In this document: one piece after another, positions 51,046 through 63,400 of the stretch
Numbering within the stretch: the first letter of the stretch is position 1
Layout of the letters: each line of letters opens with the position of its first letter
Assembly: GCA_034008185.1 (NCBI GenBank)
Contig: CM067081.1
Location: forward strand, 88,184,765 to 88,248,764
Direction of reading: 5' to 3'
Source of the DNA: Gorsachius magnificus
Lineage: Eukaryota; Chordata; Aves; Pelecaniformes; Ardeidae
Length of the DNA: 64,000 nt
Notes under the pieces: model-generated
Seen by the model: the letters and a program-made list of their open reading frames with translations, nothing else
What the model was told of the DNA's origin: nothing
Databases searched by the model: none
Translations under genes and position numbers: made by a program

Positions 51046-52089
51046 ATATGAAATTGCAGTCCTGGAAACCAGACATTCAGGGTGGTTCTGTGACAGAAAG
51101 TCTTGCAAAAAAAGATACATTCTCCTGGACCAGCAGCAAGCGTTTTGACCTCTGACCAACTAGCCACATCTGGATGAGAACATTAATTTGAATTATATGG
51201 GCATATTCTTTTGGGCTGACTCTTCTGCCAACATTGTGCAACTGTATTGTGTAACTCAGATTCAAAAAGAGATAGTGCTGCTTCATCACAGAACTTCACA
51301 GGGGGAGCCAGGACTGCCCAGCCAGAGTCAAAGATGTGTCCTCACACGCAAAAAGGCTAGAAGTTTGATTCAAGGCCTCGCTTTGTAGGAATTTCAAGAG
51401 AAAAAGAAAGGGTTTTTTTCCATGTAGAGCCAAGAACACCATTTTCTGCCCAGTTGCCTTATTTCATGGAACGTCAAGTAAATCTGCCCATTTGGTAGAC
51501 ATACTCAGGCAATAATAACCAGCATGTGAACACAAAAGGACTGCTTATTTTGCTTTAAAGGATCATAAAATAAATTTTTCCTTATGAATAACTGTTGAGC
51601 AGCAAAGCTTATAAGAGTTTGGGCCAGTAGGAATTTCAAGGAAATAATTGTAGTAAAAAAAGACAACCATTGAACATGGCAGCAATGAAAACTCATGCAA
51701 AAAAAACTACGCAAACACATAAAAATATTTTATTGTTAACTGACCAGTAAAAATATCTTGGAGTATCAAAAGTCAATGGAGTTTTTAAAAACATTAATAG
51801 TTTTATTTCAATTATAAGAATAACCATATACCTAATGCTTTGCTATGACTCCTTGGTCTTTGCTTTTCAATAGGCTTGAGATCCCAGCAGGGGCAGTTCA
51901 CCAGTTGGTATAGATAGTAGCTTGGCAAGAGCATAGGACAGACATTTTTTTCCATAATTATCTGATAGGTTTTCATCCACTTCCAATCAAAACATTCCTC
52001 CACTGAAACATTTATTTTGATTAAGTTGAACTTTAATATTCCCTTGTAGCCATCAGGCTTGGGGTCTTTCTGAATACCATTAACAGTAA

Positions 52090-52119
52090 CAAAACAAAAC
52101 AAACAAACAAACAAAAAAA
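52090..52119. repeat. CAAA/CAAAA tandem repeat
   Basis: Units of CAAAA then CAAA, ending in seven A; resembles the tract at 54641-54695. Confidence 0.9.
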
Positions 52120-53091
52120 TCATTCTATGACAATAATCAAACCTTTTAGAAGAGTTTCATTCTGTTCCCACTACTGAAAGGAGGATCAAAATTAAGCCAT
52201 CAGCCAAACACCACAATTCCATATGGAAGATGAGAGGCCAGACATGATCTGCAGGACCAGAGAATGCAGGATTTGTGGTTAGGAAAAAGAAGTGTGATGT
52301 GTGTGTTTTTCAAATGTATTTCATTGAAGGAAGTTTATAGAAAGAATTAATGATAGTCAGAACTCAAACCTTATCTCCCTAAAGGGCAACAACTCTTCTA
52401 CAGAGAAGAAGAGATGCTTTCAGCTTAATCACAGAGTTAAGTAAATAACTATATTTTTGACCAGGCAGAAGATCAAAGATTTGCAAGCATTTGAATTATA
52501 TTTGAAATTATCTTTGACTTTAAATGAAATTGTCTCTAGAAATAATGCTGGGTATTATCTTCCACCTGGAACTGAAAGTGAGATTGGCTTCTCTACACAG
52601 AAGGTCCCCTCCACAGTACAATAAATTGCATTAATCCATTAGCAGAAATATCAAGCTCAGCTGATAATTATCAACTGGCTTTGCAAAAACACTGGCCTCA
52701 TTAAACTTATGTAAGAGATGTAGCTAGCAATGTCCATTCTGAGATGTCTGATGATCTTTCACTTAATGTAACAATGTTCTTGCAGCACACGACTGACTTT
52801 GCTGTAAAGTGGACCATTACTTCCAGGCTCCACAGTTTCATACCAGGCAGAGTGGGCTCAGAGCATCTGATCAGTATGGGCAAAACCTCACTACACTACC
52901 CCAGGGAAGAAGGGCACACCATGAGTTTACTCCTGCCATGGAAACTGTTGGTGGTAAGAAGTGGCTGTAAGCCAGGCAGAGGGTCCTGAGAGCTGGGGCT
53001 TGTGGGTCACGGGGAAGCAACGTTGTTTGGTGCCAATACAGATGTTGCTGGGAGGTAACAGCTTGCCCCACACACCCACGGGTCCCGTCCA

Positions 53092-53115
53092 CAGCAGCAG
53101 CAGCAGCAACAGCAG
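53092..53115. repeat. (CAG)5-CAA-(CAG)2 trinucleotide repeat
   Basis: Eight triplets with one CAA interruption. Read in frame it gives Gln or Ser or Ala (Leu, Cys or Ala on the other strand), but no supported gene contains it. Confidence 0.93.
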
Positions 53116-54640
53116 CCAGGCTCGCCAGCAGGCAACCCAAAGCCATGGGCTTCCTGGCATGCAGAGCGGTCTACTGAAGTCCTCAACTTTCTAGACCTAC
53201 CTCTGGGCTTGGCAGTAAAGCTGGAACAGAGGAAGATGGGTCAGGCTCTGCCTCATTTCTGTCATGCCAGAATATCAGCATCTGCAGAAGTGGGTTCAAA
53301 GCACCCTGAGGTGTGTTCCTGGCTCTGCTAAACACAGTGGTGGGTTTCCCAATCGTTCCAGCAGTGCTGGTGTTTAGAAAAACATGAGGCAAAGGGCTGT
53401 ACAAAACAACGTTGCTTACTGGTGAAAGAGGGATGAGCAAGGAAGATTGTTTTGGTTTTCTCCAACCCACTCTGCTTTATTCTTAATAGCTAAAATTATG
53501 CAAACAACCCAGAGAAATATGTATCAAACAACTCAGATGAAGGGATATTTTTAAAATGAAATGACATTTAGATAAAATGTTGCCAGTTCTGTTGGAAAAA
53601 AAAAAAGAAAGTCTGTTCTAATTCTTCACAGTCCTAACACTGAATTTACCATAAGGGCTATGCAGATATCCAGATGAATTTTGAGGGTTTGTACATCGGG
53701 GCAACGCTATTTATGGAACCCCCTTGGCAAACACAAGGAGGGAGAAACCTGAGCCTGTTCCCCCTGGAAACCAGAGCGCTGCCCTGATGAGGCAGGACTA
53801 GGCTGCCTGTTCTGTAACAGTATGTATAATGGATGAGACTTTCAGGGGGTGGGTGTTCAGGTGCCAAAAACTGATGCACACAGAATCATTAGTCACTTCT
53901 GAAAAGTCTTTGGCAGGATCCCTAACTATATGGAACCAATCCATAACTATACAGCTCGCAAGTGGGATGCTACAGACTTAATGGTCTGTTCTCGAGCAGA
54001 TATATGGTTTGTTTTTGTTGAGTTATTGAGTTTGTTGATGGCTTCTTGGAGCAGAATGGGATTGAATGAAAAAGGGAAGGTGATTCACAGAAAAATGGCT
54101 TAGATGACCAAAATATACCTCCTCTGCTCTATGTTGCTGGCTGCCACTGCCAGCTCCCACCACAGACAGCTTGGAAAGGTATTTCCTTCCTTTCTTTTTT
54201 CCCCTCACCTCACACCTGCATGAGGCCTGATGAAGGCCTGAAAGCTATTTTAGAAGCAATAAGGTAAGAAGAGGGGATGAGGAATAAGTCTGGTCCTAGC
54301 TCTGCCAGAGCAGCTCAGGATGAGAGCTATTGCAGATCCATCACACAAGAAGGGAAGAGGTGGCAGCACTGAGCCTTTAAGTGATTTGTTCTCTGTTGGC
54401 AGCAGACATTGGTCACCAGGATGAAATGGGTATGAAATGAATGAAGAGTTTGAAATGGGCATGCTAAAATTTTCTCCGCAGTCACTGGCAGTCTCTTCAC
54501 TCTCATCAAGTCAACAACTTACTGGTTGTAGTCTATACCACCTCCCTTCTTTTACACGATTACTGGAAAAGATTAAAAAAGGAAGTGCATGTTTTTCTTT
54601 CCTGCCACTTACTCTTAGAGCCAGCCTTGAGGCTCAGCTC

Positions 54641-54695
54641 CAAAACAAACAAACAAACAAACAAACAAAAAAAACAAAAAAAAAAGGAAAAAAAT
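54641..54695. repeat. (CAAA)n and A-rich low-complexity tract
   Basis: Six or so CAAA units followed by A8, C, A10 and A-rich sequence. It creates a poly-Lys/Gln/Thr segment in one frame and poly-Phe/Cys on the reverse, both artefactual. Confidence 0.92.
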
Positions 54696-55535
54696 ACCCA
54701 AACATAACGGGCAGCAAAGATGCATACAAGAACAGCTCCTTCAGCCACTCAGCATTTTGGCTCCATCAAACAAGACACCCTCCTGGCATTCAGGCCAGAG
54801 GGACTGTGGCAATAATATTGTCTCAAAACTGAGACACCACCATATCTCATGGCAGATGCCTCGCTGAGACAAGAGGAGACACTGGTGGCACAATGATAGG
54901 AATACATAAGGCAGAATGGCAAGCTCGGAGCCAAAGACCTGCAGCAGGGATTTACCCACCGTGTGGAGTTAGCAAGAGGGTGCATGAGGCAAGCCGAAAG
55001 CTGCCTATGCCAGCAGTGAGGTGCCTCTCCTGACAGCAGTGCCCCCTGCACGCAGGCTGCAGAGCAAGGCAGGGGAATTGCTTTGAAGGACTCGAGCCCT
55101 GCCTGATCCCCATAACACCACTATTTTCACAGGCAGCCATTTCAGCGTAAACACATCTCCCCTTGAGATGACTCTGTGGCACCTTCATCCAGTTCTGAGG
55201 TGTCCAGCAGCAAACTTAAGCAGCCCGAGTACCTATACTCTGTCGCTGGGTCTCAGTCCCATAGATCTCCTCTACTGCATACTCAGACCTCTGATCTTTG
55301 AAGTGCTTGACCCCATGCTGTGCTCTGGTGGATATGAGCAACAAGGGAAGCTTGACATGCCATAGAGAGTAGGGGTGAAGAGGCAAGCAGTGGAAATATC
55401 CATAAGGAGGGACATCCTAAATCCTTGATCTGTGTTCATCATGAACTTCCCAGTGCCATTTAGGAAGATGTTTCTCCAGGCACAAATGCCATTTTCTAGA
55501 TAATTAGTCCAAAACTAAAATTATCATCTGTCTAC

Positions 55536-55998
55536 GTGTTGGAACATGTCCAGAGAAGGGCAAAAAAGCTGGTGAGGGGTCTGGAGCACAGGTCTTATGA
55601 GGAGCGGCTGAGGGAACTGGGGTTGTTCAGCCTGGAGAAGAGGACGTTGAGGGGAGACCTGATCGCCCTCTACAACTGCCTGACAGGAGGGAGTAGTGAG
55701 GTGGGTGTTGGTCTCTTCTCCCTGGTAACGGGTGATAGGATGAGGGGAAACGGCCTCAAGTTGCATCAGGAGAGGCTTCATTTGGATATTAGGAAAAATT
55801 TCTTCACTGAGAGGGTTGTCAAGCATTGGAACGGGCTGCCCAACGGGTTGAGTCCCCATCCCTGGAGGTATTTAAAAGATGGGCAGATGAGGTGCTTAGG
55901 GACACGGTTTAGTGGTGGGATGGCAAGGTTAGGTTAACGGTTGGGCTTGATGATCTTAAAGGTCTTTTCCAACCTAAATGATTCTATGGTTCTATGAT
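55536..55998 (+). mobile_element. CR1 LINE, 5'-truncated, with 133-codon open frame
   Basis: Seen: an open frame 55536-55937 whose first ~105 residues are the C-terminal part of CR1 ORF2 (blocks [84 protein letters not shown]). The copy then has a 4-bp deletion relative to the two other young copies (gcccaacgggttgag where they have gcccagggaagtgg-ttgag), which shifts the last ~30 codons out of frame. The tail is ggtcttttccaacctaaatg, attctatggttctatg. Established: this ORF is a retrotransposon remnant, not a host gene; the catalytic reverse-transcriptase domain is missing. Confidence 0.95.
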
Positions 55999-58599
55999 CT
56001 GAACATGTATGGATAAAGGCATTTCATCACAGGATAGAAAATGTGCTGTGTTTGCATGGCCCAGTTAGCAGGCGACACAAAAATCAATTCATCCAAATTC
56101 TGACAAAAAGACCAGCCTGTTCATTTGTTTCCCACTTACCACATGTAAAGGAAATCCAAGGGAATTTGCAGAAAACAGCCACGTGCGGTGCACTGACACT
56201 GAGACACAGTGTTAACAAACTACAGAATGGCTCTGGCCAAACGTACCTAGGGGTCCCTCCTCCCTCACCCCAGGGTGAATTTGGCGATGACAAGATCAGC
56301 TCCAGGCCCTCTAACAGCGCAGGCCTCGCAGGGCTGTCAGACTTCACATACCTTTCATGATTTGTGCATTTGACAGGCACGTCACCTCTCCACAAGGCTC
56401 AGATACAATCTCAGGCACTGACAAGGGAATGAAAACCATTTGGCTTAGGTACCAAATTGCCAGTCAGGAGAACACGACTTCAGTATTCGCCTCTTCTCCA
56501 GGCAGCTCTTCATATTTTGCAATTTGCAAGCATTACCAGAGGGCTTTTCACACCTGCCTGGAACAGAAGCCAGGGCTTCATCATGGCAGGTCGAATCTAA
56601 TGCCCTCTGTCACAATGACTTTCAGAGCGAAAGTATCCAGCCTGTGGTTGGTTCTGCTGTAAAAAATCAATGCTTCACCCACAGCCTGCTCAACAAATCA
56701 AGAGAAATTGGGCCAATATCTAACGCTGTTTTAAAAGTCCTCTGGAACTCACTGGTACAGCAAGTAACAGGTCAATGTGTAGCGGCTGCTTCTGCCTACA
56801 GGTCACTTATTCCTGGACTGCAAAACAGAGGTGTGCTAATGATCCATTTTTAAGTAGCACTTACTGAAAGGCTGGATACCTCAGCTTCAAAAAGAAAAAA
56901 AAAACCCACCACAACTCAAACTGAGTATTTACAAGCAGAGCTAAGCACCTCTTACATCACACCACCGTCAGTAAGTCAACCAGCTTAACAACTGCAAATC
57001 ATTGATTTAAATCCCACCACTTTCCAAATAGTGTATGTTTAGAGCCCTACCATGGAATTAGTTTATCAGCCTAAGTCCATGCATCTCTTTCCCATTTCCA
57101 TCAAGACACTTAGCACTGACCAATAAACTAGCAGGGCCAAGATGCGAGGGGGGAAGGGATGAGTAAAGCATTAGCTGGCTTACTCAAAACACAGCAGCCA
57201 TTGAGTTTGGGGCATGCCAAGCAGCAGAATCTGGGAGCAACTCAGCTGTATAAAGACATTCAATGAGGCTGACAGCTTTCCACCTGCACTAAAGCACAGG
57301 GGTTTCTCACCTAAAGTTCATCGATCTGTGCAAATTACTTGCCAAATGTGAGCTAGCTCAGGCATAATTTGCATAATCAGTGACATGAAGGTGAGGGTAA
57401 CAGCAGCTATGTATCTACTACTCCCAGGAGTCGAAGAAGTGCTAATATCAGTGCATACCCTGTCCACTCTATGTATCTCACCTGGGAGACAGCTCCAAAA
57501 TTGCACAGCAGTGCCACTTAGCAGAGTGTGTTTTCTGCATGAGACGTGTGTGCCCACAGCAGATCCATGGGGAGTCTGCAGCCATGACCCCCCCGCCTTG
57601 GAGCTACTGAGCTCAGGTCAAAACAGCATTAAAAATACAGCCCAACATGGCCATGTACTGTCCAGGATAAGGCTGAAGCCTGCGTAGCATGTTCCTTCTT
57701 CCAGGCCATTGCACAGCGCCAGCATCCAGACCCGCATGGACCTATAACATGGGGCAACCCCACAATTGCCTACAAGATTCTAGTACACTTTATTCAAAAC
57801 GTGTTAGATAAAATGATCGCCTGGCTCTTTTCAACTAAAGTCACACTCACCAAACCCTGGGAGAGGCTATCACCCCACCTAAACGTCTGTCAGACCAAAA
57901 CAAAGATAGTTTGCATCTTTACATTGATGGTGTCTGCTTGAGGACATTCAATTACTTGATAAGCCTGAGTGTGAAAAGGATTGATGTTCCCATTTTCCCC
58001 AATTACTCAGAAATCTATCTGTTTCTCCACATCATACACATTTTTGAAGAGCACATTAAGGACCTTATCAATATTTTTCCACTGCCCAGAAAACCTTTGA
58101 GGTTTCTCCCACCCATAAGCACAGTGGAGAAAATGTCTGTGTGAATCCATCAAAGCCAGCTCTGTGGCAAATGTTTTCTATTCTGAAATGGAAAAAAATT
58201 ATTTTATAAACTCTCCATGAAAAGCTGTCCTGGGGGGAAAAAAAGGGAAACGTTCTTCATTCCCACACGGCAAAGGGAAAATCTTTCTCCATCTCCTTGG
58301 GACTGCCCAGGTCTAAGCCATTCTTCTGAGGAGTCCCAGACCCTGTGCTCTGGGGCCAGGCTCCTCAGTCCCAAAGGGATCCTGCAGGCACCTGGTTCCC
58401 ACCCCCTTGGGGAGGCATTCTGGAAACACCAAGGATCCAGAAATAGCGTGCAGAGCTACTGCATACATCCAAGTCACCTTGCTGGAGATAATTACCCAGA
58501 AAAAAACCTCAAAAATGACTGGAGCTATGAAAAAAAATAAAAAAGAAAGAAAAGCTTTCCTTGCGGTGAAAGGCATCTTTATACGTGCAGTTCATCTAC
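55999..58599. other. Non-coding, no gene seen
   Basis: Unique sequence of mixed composition between the young and the ancient CR1; frames up to about 109 codons, no known motifs. Confidence 0.5.
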
Positions 58600-58985
58600 G
58601 AGAAGGTTAAAAGGTGACTTGATCACAATTTACAAGGGGCTGCACGAAAACACAGATGGATCCGTCTTTTTTTCTCCCTGCTATTAAAGACCCGACGCTG
58701 GGAAGCCGAAGCTAGACAGATTCAGATTAGAAATGAGGAGTGAATTTTTAACGGAGCAGATAATTAATCATTGAAACAGCTTACTCAGGGATGTGGAGTA
58801 TTCTTCATCCCTTGCAGTCTTTAAATAGATGCTGGATTTTTTTTAAAAAGAAGACGTGCCAGGTCCCCAACAAGAGTCAGGGGCCCGGTGCGGGATTATT
58901 GGCCATGCCCTTTTGCTCTGCCCCTGCTGCATCACACAGGCTTAATAACCATAATACACTGCCTGGGCCTAAAAACCTCTGGGGG
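58600..58985 (+). mobile_element. Ancient CR1 3' end
   Basis: Seen: gaaggttaaaaggtgacttg, atcacaatttacaaggggct, then ggaagccgaagctagacaga, ttcagattagaaatgaggag, gaatttttaacgg, aattaatcattgaaacagct, atgtggagtattcttcatcc, cttgcagtctttaaatagat and gctggatttttttt. A weakly matching end, ctgcctgggcctaaaaacc, follows near 58960. The order and spacing match the old amniote CR1 tail. It is the best preserved of the ancient copies in the window. The 212-codon open frame starting at 58791 runs out of this relic and is therefore not evidence of a gene. Confidence 0.8.
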
Positions 58986-59179
58986 ATCTTCATACTGTCT
59001 ACCCTTAGGTACGCCCAGCCTCCCTCTACAGCTGGCGGAGGCAGTGAGTCTTCTCCAGAGGCTAACGTACAGCAGGGGCCAAACTCGCATACGCTGAACA
59101 GCCATTTTGCACAGCTAAGGTCATTTGGAACCAAGTTTAAACTCCAGCAAACTGTAGATAAGCTCGTAATCCGAACAAT

Positions 59180-59430
59180 AGCAAGCCACCCATCTGTCTC
59201 AGCCTTCCCCTCCCTGCCCCGCTCCCTTCTCGGAGGTGCAGAGAGGCACGGGAGGCAGGCAGCGAGCCGGCGCAGCAGCAGCACCCCTCCACCCCCTCTC
59301 CCTCCAGACTCACGCTGGCTCACGCAGCACCGGAGAGTCACCAGCAAAGTCCTGCTGAACCCGTGCTCTGCTCCTCACCTGGCTTTGGGACAGGTTCCCC
59401 TCACCGGTGGGGAAGCACATCCATTTTAGT
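59180..59430. other. GC-rich, CpG-containing patch
   Basis: Sequence such as gcagcgagccggcgcagcag and ctcacgctggctcacgcagc gives a local CpG cluster next to the ancient CR1. It could be a weak CpG island. The overlapping open frames on both strands (58791-59429 plus, 58877-59347 minus) are expected from stop-codon scarcity in GC-rich DNA. Confidence 0.3.
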
Positions 59431-59809
59431 GGCCTTGGTCGTGTAGTTAAACAAGACATTGCCACTTTCTAGTTACTTCTGCTGTAGGAGAGAGGAGTTT
59501 ATTTCATACAAAGGCAGAGCTTACCAGGAATATTTGATGCAATAGCAAGAAACAGCTGGATCCCAAATAAGTTTAGAAAAAGGGACAGGTGACTTCTTTT
59601 GGGTACCACTGTGGAAAGTAGCATCACGTGTCTTCAGTGGCAAGACTTCCTACAAACCCTTCACATTTTTTAAAGAACAGTAATTCTTTATACATCTTTA
59701 CAAATATTTGCCTTTTTCTGTGTTGTTAACAACTTGCTGTTGCCAACACATATTGCCAATTTCTGTTTGAAATGCAAGGAATGAACCGTCATTATTTTGG
59801 ACCAATTTG

Positions 59810-59828
59810 AAAAAAAAAAAAAAAAAAA
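59810..59828. repeat. Poly-A run (19)
   Basis: Nineteen A between ccaatttg and ccctctcc; no adjacent element recognised. Confidence 0.9.
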
Positions 59829-60387
59829 CCCTCTCCAGAAAAAAACAACAGGCATAAAAATTTTAGCAAACCAGAAAACAATTCATAGTCAGATTCACAA
59901 CCAAATCTCTGTGAAATCTGGTTTCACAAATAACATCCTGAAGTAAGAGCCAATGTTTCTTAGCAGAAACACAAAACATTTTAGGTATCAGACCTGTCAT
60001 GTGTAGCTCTATAACAAAGACCACTGAGACTGGCGTCAGACTAATCACCTTGCTTGTATGCAAAGGTTACAGCAGACTGATTTTTATAATTACACATGAA
60101 GTGTTGAAAAAATAGGTGTCTGGCAATTACAAGATAGACAAAACTGCAGCTTATTCTACAGGAACTAACTCCAAGAAGCACACATGTTCATTCGATGATA
60201 CGATCCTTCACTGTTTCCTCTACATAGTTTTGGAAAATTGGGTTATCACTGGGTTATAAGCTGTTTGCTTTATCAGACTTACCAAAACATTTCTGATTTC
60301 AGCTTGGTAGCTGCAGCATCCACACTTGCCATGAATGTTTGGGATTGATATACCCAGGACATCAGTTTGTCATAACAGGAAAAAAAA

Positions 60388-60462
60388 ATACCTATATATA
60401 TACACACACATATAAATATATACACATATACACACATATATTTTATATATAGGTATATATTT
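60388..60462. repeat. AT/AC microsatellite with inverted-repeat ends
   Basis: TA and CA dinucleotides alternate. The left edge atacctatatatata (60388-60402) and the right edge tttatatataggtat (60442-60456) are reverse complements at 14 of 15 positions, so the whole tract can fold as a hairpin or cruciform. Confidence 0.88.
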
Positions 60463-63400
60463 CGAGTTAAAAATGTTTCCACTAAGAGTTTGACAGAGAT
60501 GTGACCTTTCCCATTACTGAATGCTATTACATTTTGACTGCTAATGAGTAGCAGAACTTAGATGTTAACAGGCAGAATAGGCAGGCATTACTTATGTGCT
60601 GCTTATCTGCAATACCTATTTAAGGATCTTGACATTTCTCTGAAGTCAGCCACTCAAGAAAGCAGCTATGGCCACTTGGAGGGCTTAGAAAAATGCAGCC
60701 TAGCCTGGCAAAATGAAACAAATTTTTGATGACTCACTGTCTGACACATCGGTGGTACCCGTCGCAAGATCGGCTGGGAAGGAGGACTTGCCCACCTCTT
60801 CATCAACCACATATATGAACTGGAAACACGGTAATGTTAACTGATACATGGAGCTAGAGTGGCTTTAGAAGGATACCCAGGAAAAGAATTATATACGATG
60901 CAACATTTGCTAAGACTTTCCAATCCATTTGGCAGCACGATGCTCCAGGAGCACAGAAACAGCCAACATTCAACCATGCCCTTTAAGCAGTTTGCCTGTA
61001 GAGACGGTGCATGACTCACAAAGCAGGGTATTCTCAGCTGAGACAGCAGCTTCTGAGTCAGCAGCAAGCAGCAAAATGTCTGCTAGTAAAGGTGACAGAA
61101 AGGTCAGACTGATACCTCCAAGTGAAGGAGGAGCTGGTAACAAGTAGAGCTCACTGCCTTGGGCAGCGCACTTTGGATGGAGGTGCTGCAAGAGGTTTTC
61201 CTGGTGCTGCAACTAATCAGTGAAGCAGTAGGTGCATTTTGGACTGATTTATTAGTCCTTGTGGATACATCTTTCCAAAAACAAGCTGTTCTCTGGAAGA
61301 AGAGAACGACACGTGGGGCACTGCCACACAGAAATATCCCGCGAGTTCTTCTTAAGGAACAGGAATTAAATAGCAAAACTGTTCTTGCCATTTATGGACT
61401 TAAAGCAAAACTCGTCCCTGCTAACGCTCAGCTGTCCCTTCTCAATAAATTATACTTGCAAGCCAAAGTATATCTCAGCATAAAAGGAAATTCATGAGTC
61501 AGATGTTGAATCAGTCCCTCAGATCCAGCAGGGAGGGGACCACACAGAGCACCAGCGCTGTTGCTGTCACGACAGAAGGACAAGCACCATGCAGAGACAG
61601 AGCCAGCGGGGCACAGCGGTAGCTCTCAGTCAAGGTCCTGGGGTACCACACGTTTCTCTACAGCACTGCCAGCCAGAGAGGACAAAAGTTTCACAAGCAA
61701 ACATGATAGCTGGCCATTGAGAAAGGTCCCTCTTTTCTTGCATTGCCCTGTAAGCTAGGAATGATGGTAATAGGAAATGAAGACCGTAAAGATTAAACTA
61801 AATTTAAAGAAACCACACTCAAGAGGATACTTGCATTTTTGAGTTCCCCTGTATTTGGTGAGGAGTTCAGAGAGTGACGTGCTCACCTTTCAGTGTGCAC
61901 CTCTGAAAGAAGCAGGTACAAAAACTCGTCACCACTTTATGTGCAGTGCTTATGTTCTGCAATGGCATTTTTCTTATCTGTTACCTGTATTAGCACCAGA
62001 AAGAAGACCCCAAGAAAATCTTCAGTATAAATGTGAGAAAAGTGTTAGACACACAGAGTGAGAAGTACTGTAAGGATGCCATGAATTGTACCATAGCTAA
62101 ATTTCCTTTTCTTCAACCAGGTTATAGATTCAGTAAGGGGTACTGTGCTTACTTGACAGTGGTAGGGGACAAAGTAAATGTTTTGTTTGCTCCGGTAAAG
62201 GCAGAATGAAAGCTCTCTGGAATGAAAAGATTCAAGTATGAGAGGACTACCATTCATCAGTTCAAAACTGCTCCACTTTTTCCAGTCTCTAAATATAGGT
62301 CTGTAAGAGACCAAATGACTGAATTGGACCATCACAACTCTGGAAACAGAGGAGATTCAGATGTACTGGGATGACAAGAATTAAAGCCAGAGCAGTGCAC
62401 TGGGAACGCAGAGAGACTGGTGTGTAACCTGTGGGTGCAAAGTTTGATGTGAAATCAGAGTGCCCCTGCCATGCAATGAAGCCAAAAGTACTCCCTGCAT
62501 GCCTGGGGGACAGTGACAGGGCATAGCAGGGTGTCTGAAGGTGCAAAGACCTCTGGAATAGCAGTGGAGGGCTGCTTAAAGTGCAGAGAGACGCCCTTGG
62601 TGCAATCACAACCCTGCTGCTTTTTGGGCACAGCCACTGCTACCAGCTGTCTCACAAACTGGGCAGCATCTCAGAGAGCACGAATTGGCCCGGGCCAAAC
62701 CAGCCAGGGATTGTGCTGGTATTTAAGCAGCATGGGCAATGAGAGCGCCAGCACTCAAGGATGCTGTGCGTCATTCTGCCGTGTATTTTCAGCCAGTGTA
62801 GCCAGGTTTGCACCATCCCTTGGCTGAGGGATCACATCCCACCCCTGAAACACAGCCTGTCTAGGAGGGGAGAAGAGGTCTCAGCTCCCTCCTGCTCCTA
62901 ACTCTTCACATTGGGGTTGTACTTGTCACCGCAGAAAGCTACCTCTTCTGCTAAGATTGTTTCCTCTCCTCGAGGTCTGTGAATCTCTCTCTATGCCGAC
63001 CTGCAGAGATCAAGGATGCTACAGACAATCAGAGCAGATGCTACAGAGCTATCAGATGGCAGCGATTCCCAGCTGATTGCAATACAACCCTTTTAGTTCC
63101 TTGAGCCATTTTGCAGAGATTTAGGAAGAAGGGAGTTCCCTGCAGCATAGGATGTTTTCGTTATGCAGCACAATCAGGTGCTGTGGTGGGATGCTCTTTT
63201 CTCACCAAACAGGGGTCCTATGAATCTCTGAGAGGTCACGAAGGCTTGCAGCCTTGTGTGAGACCAATGAAGCTGGCAGATCTGGGCTTGTATTTCTCTC
63301 AGTCAGGTATCCTGAGCTCCGTGAGTAAATGTCACGGTGCATAACACAAATGGACATTGTTCGCTACCTCAGCCAGGCTGAGGGTCCTTCCTCAGGCCAT

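Larger units (their letters stand above)
51046..55535. other. Non-coding, no supported gene
   Basis: Includes CAAA repeats, the CAG repeat and a 103-codon minus-strand frame at 51812-52123 with unusual Trp/Cys content (see findings). Nothing else recognised. Confidence 0.5.

Noticed and set aside
53881..54000. Possible CR1 tail (cagaatcattagtcacttct)
   Set aside because: Only the first dozen bases resemble the agaatcat start of a minus-strand CR1; the following sequence does not match.
58791..59429. Longest open frame in the window (212 codons, plus strand)
   Set aside because: Starts inside the ancient CR1 relic and runs into GC-rich DNA; an overlapping 156-codon frame exists on the other strand; low-complexity Ser/Pro tail; no domain.
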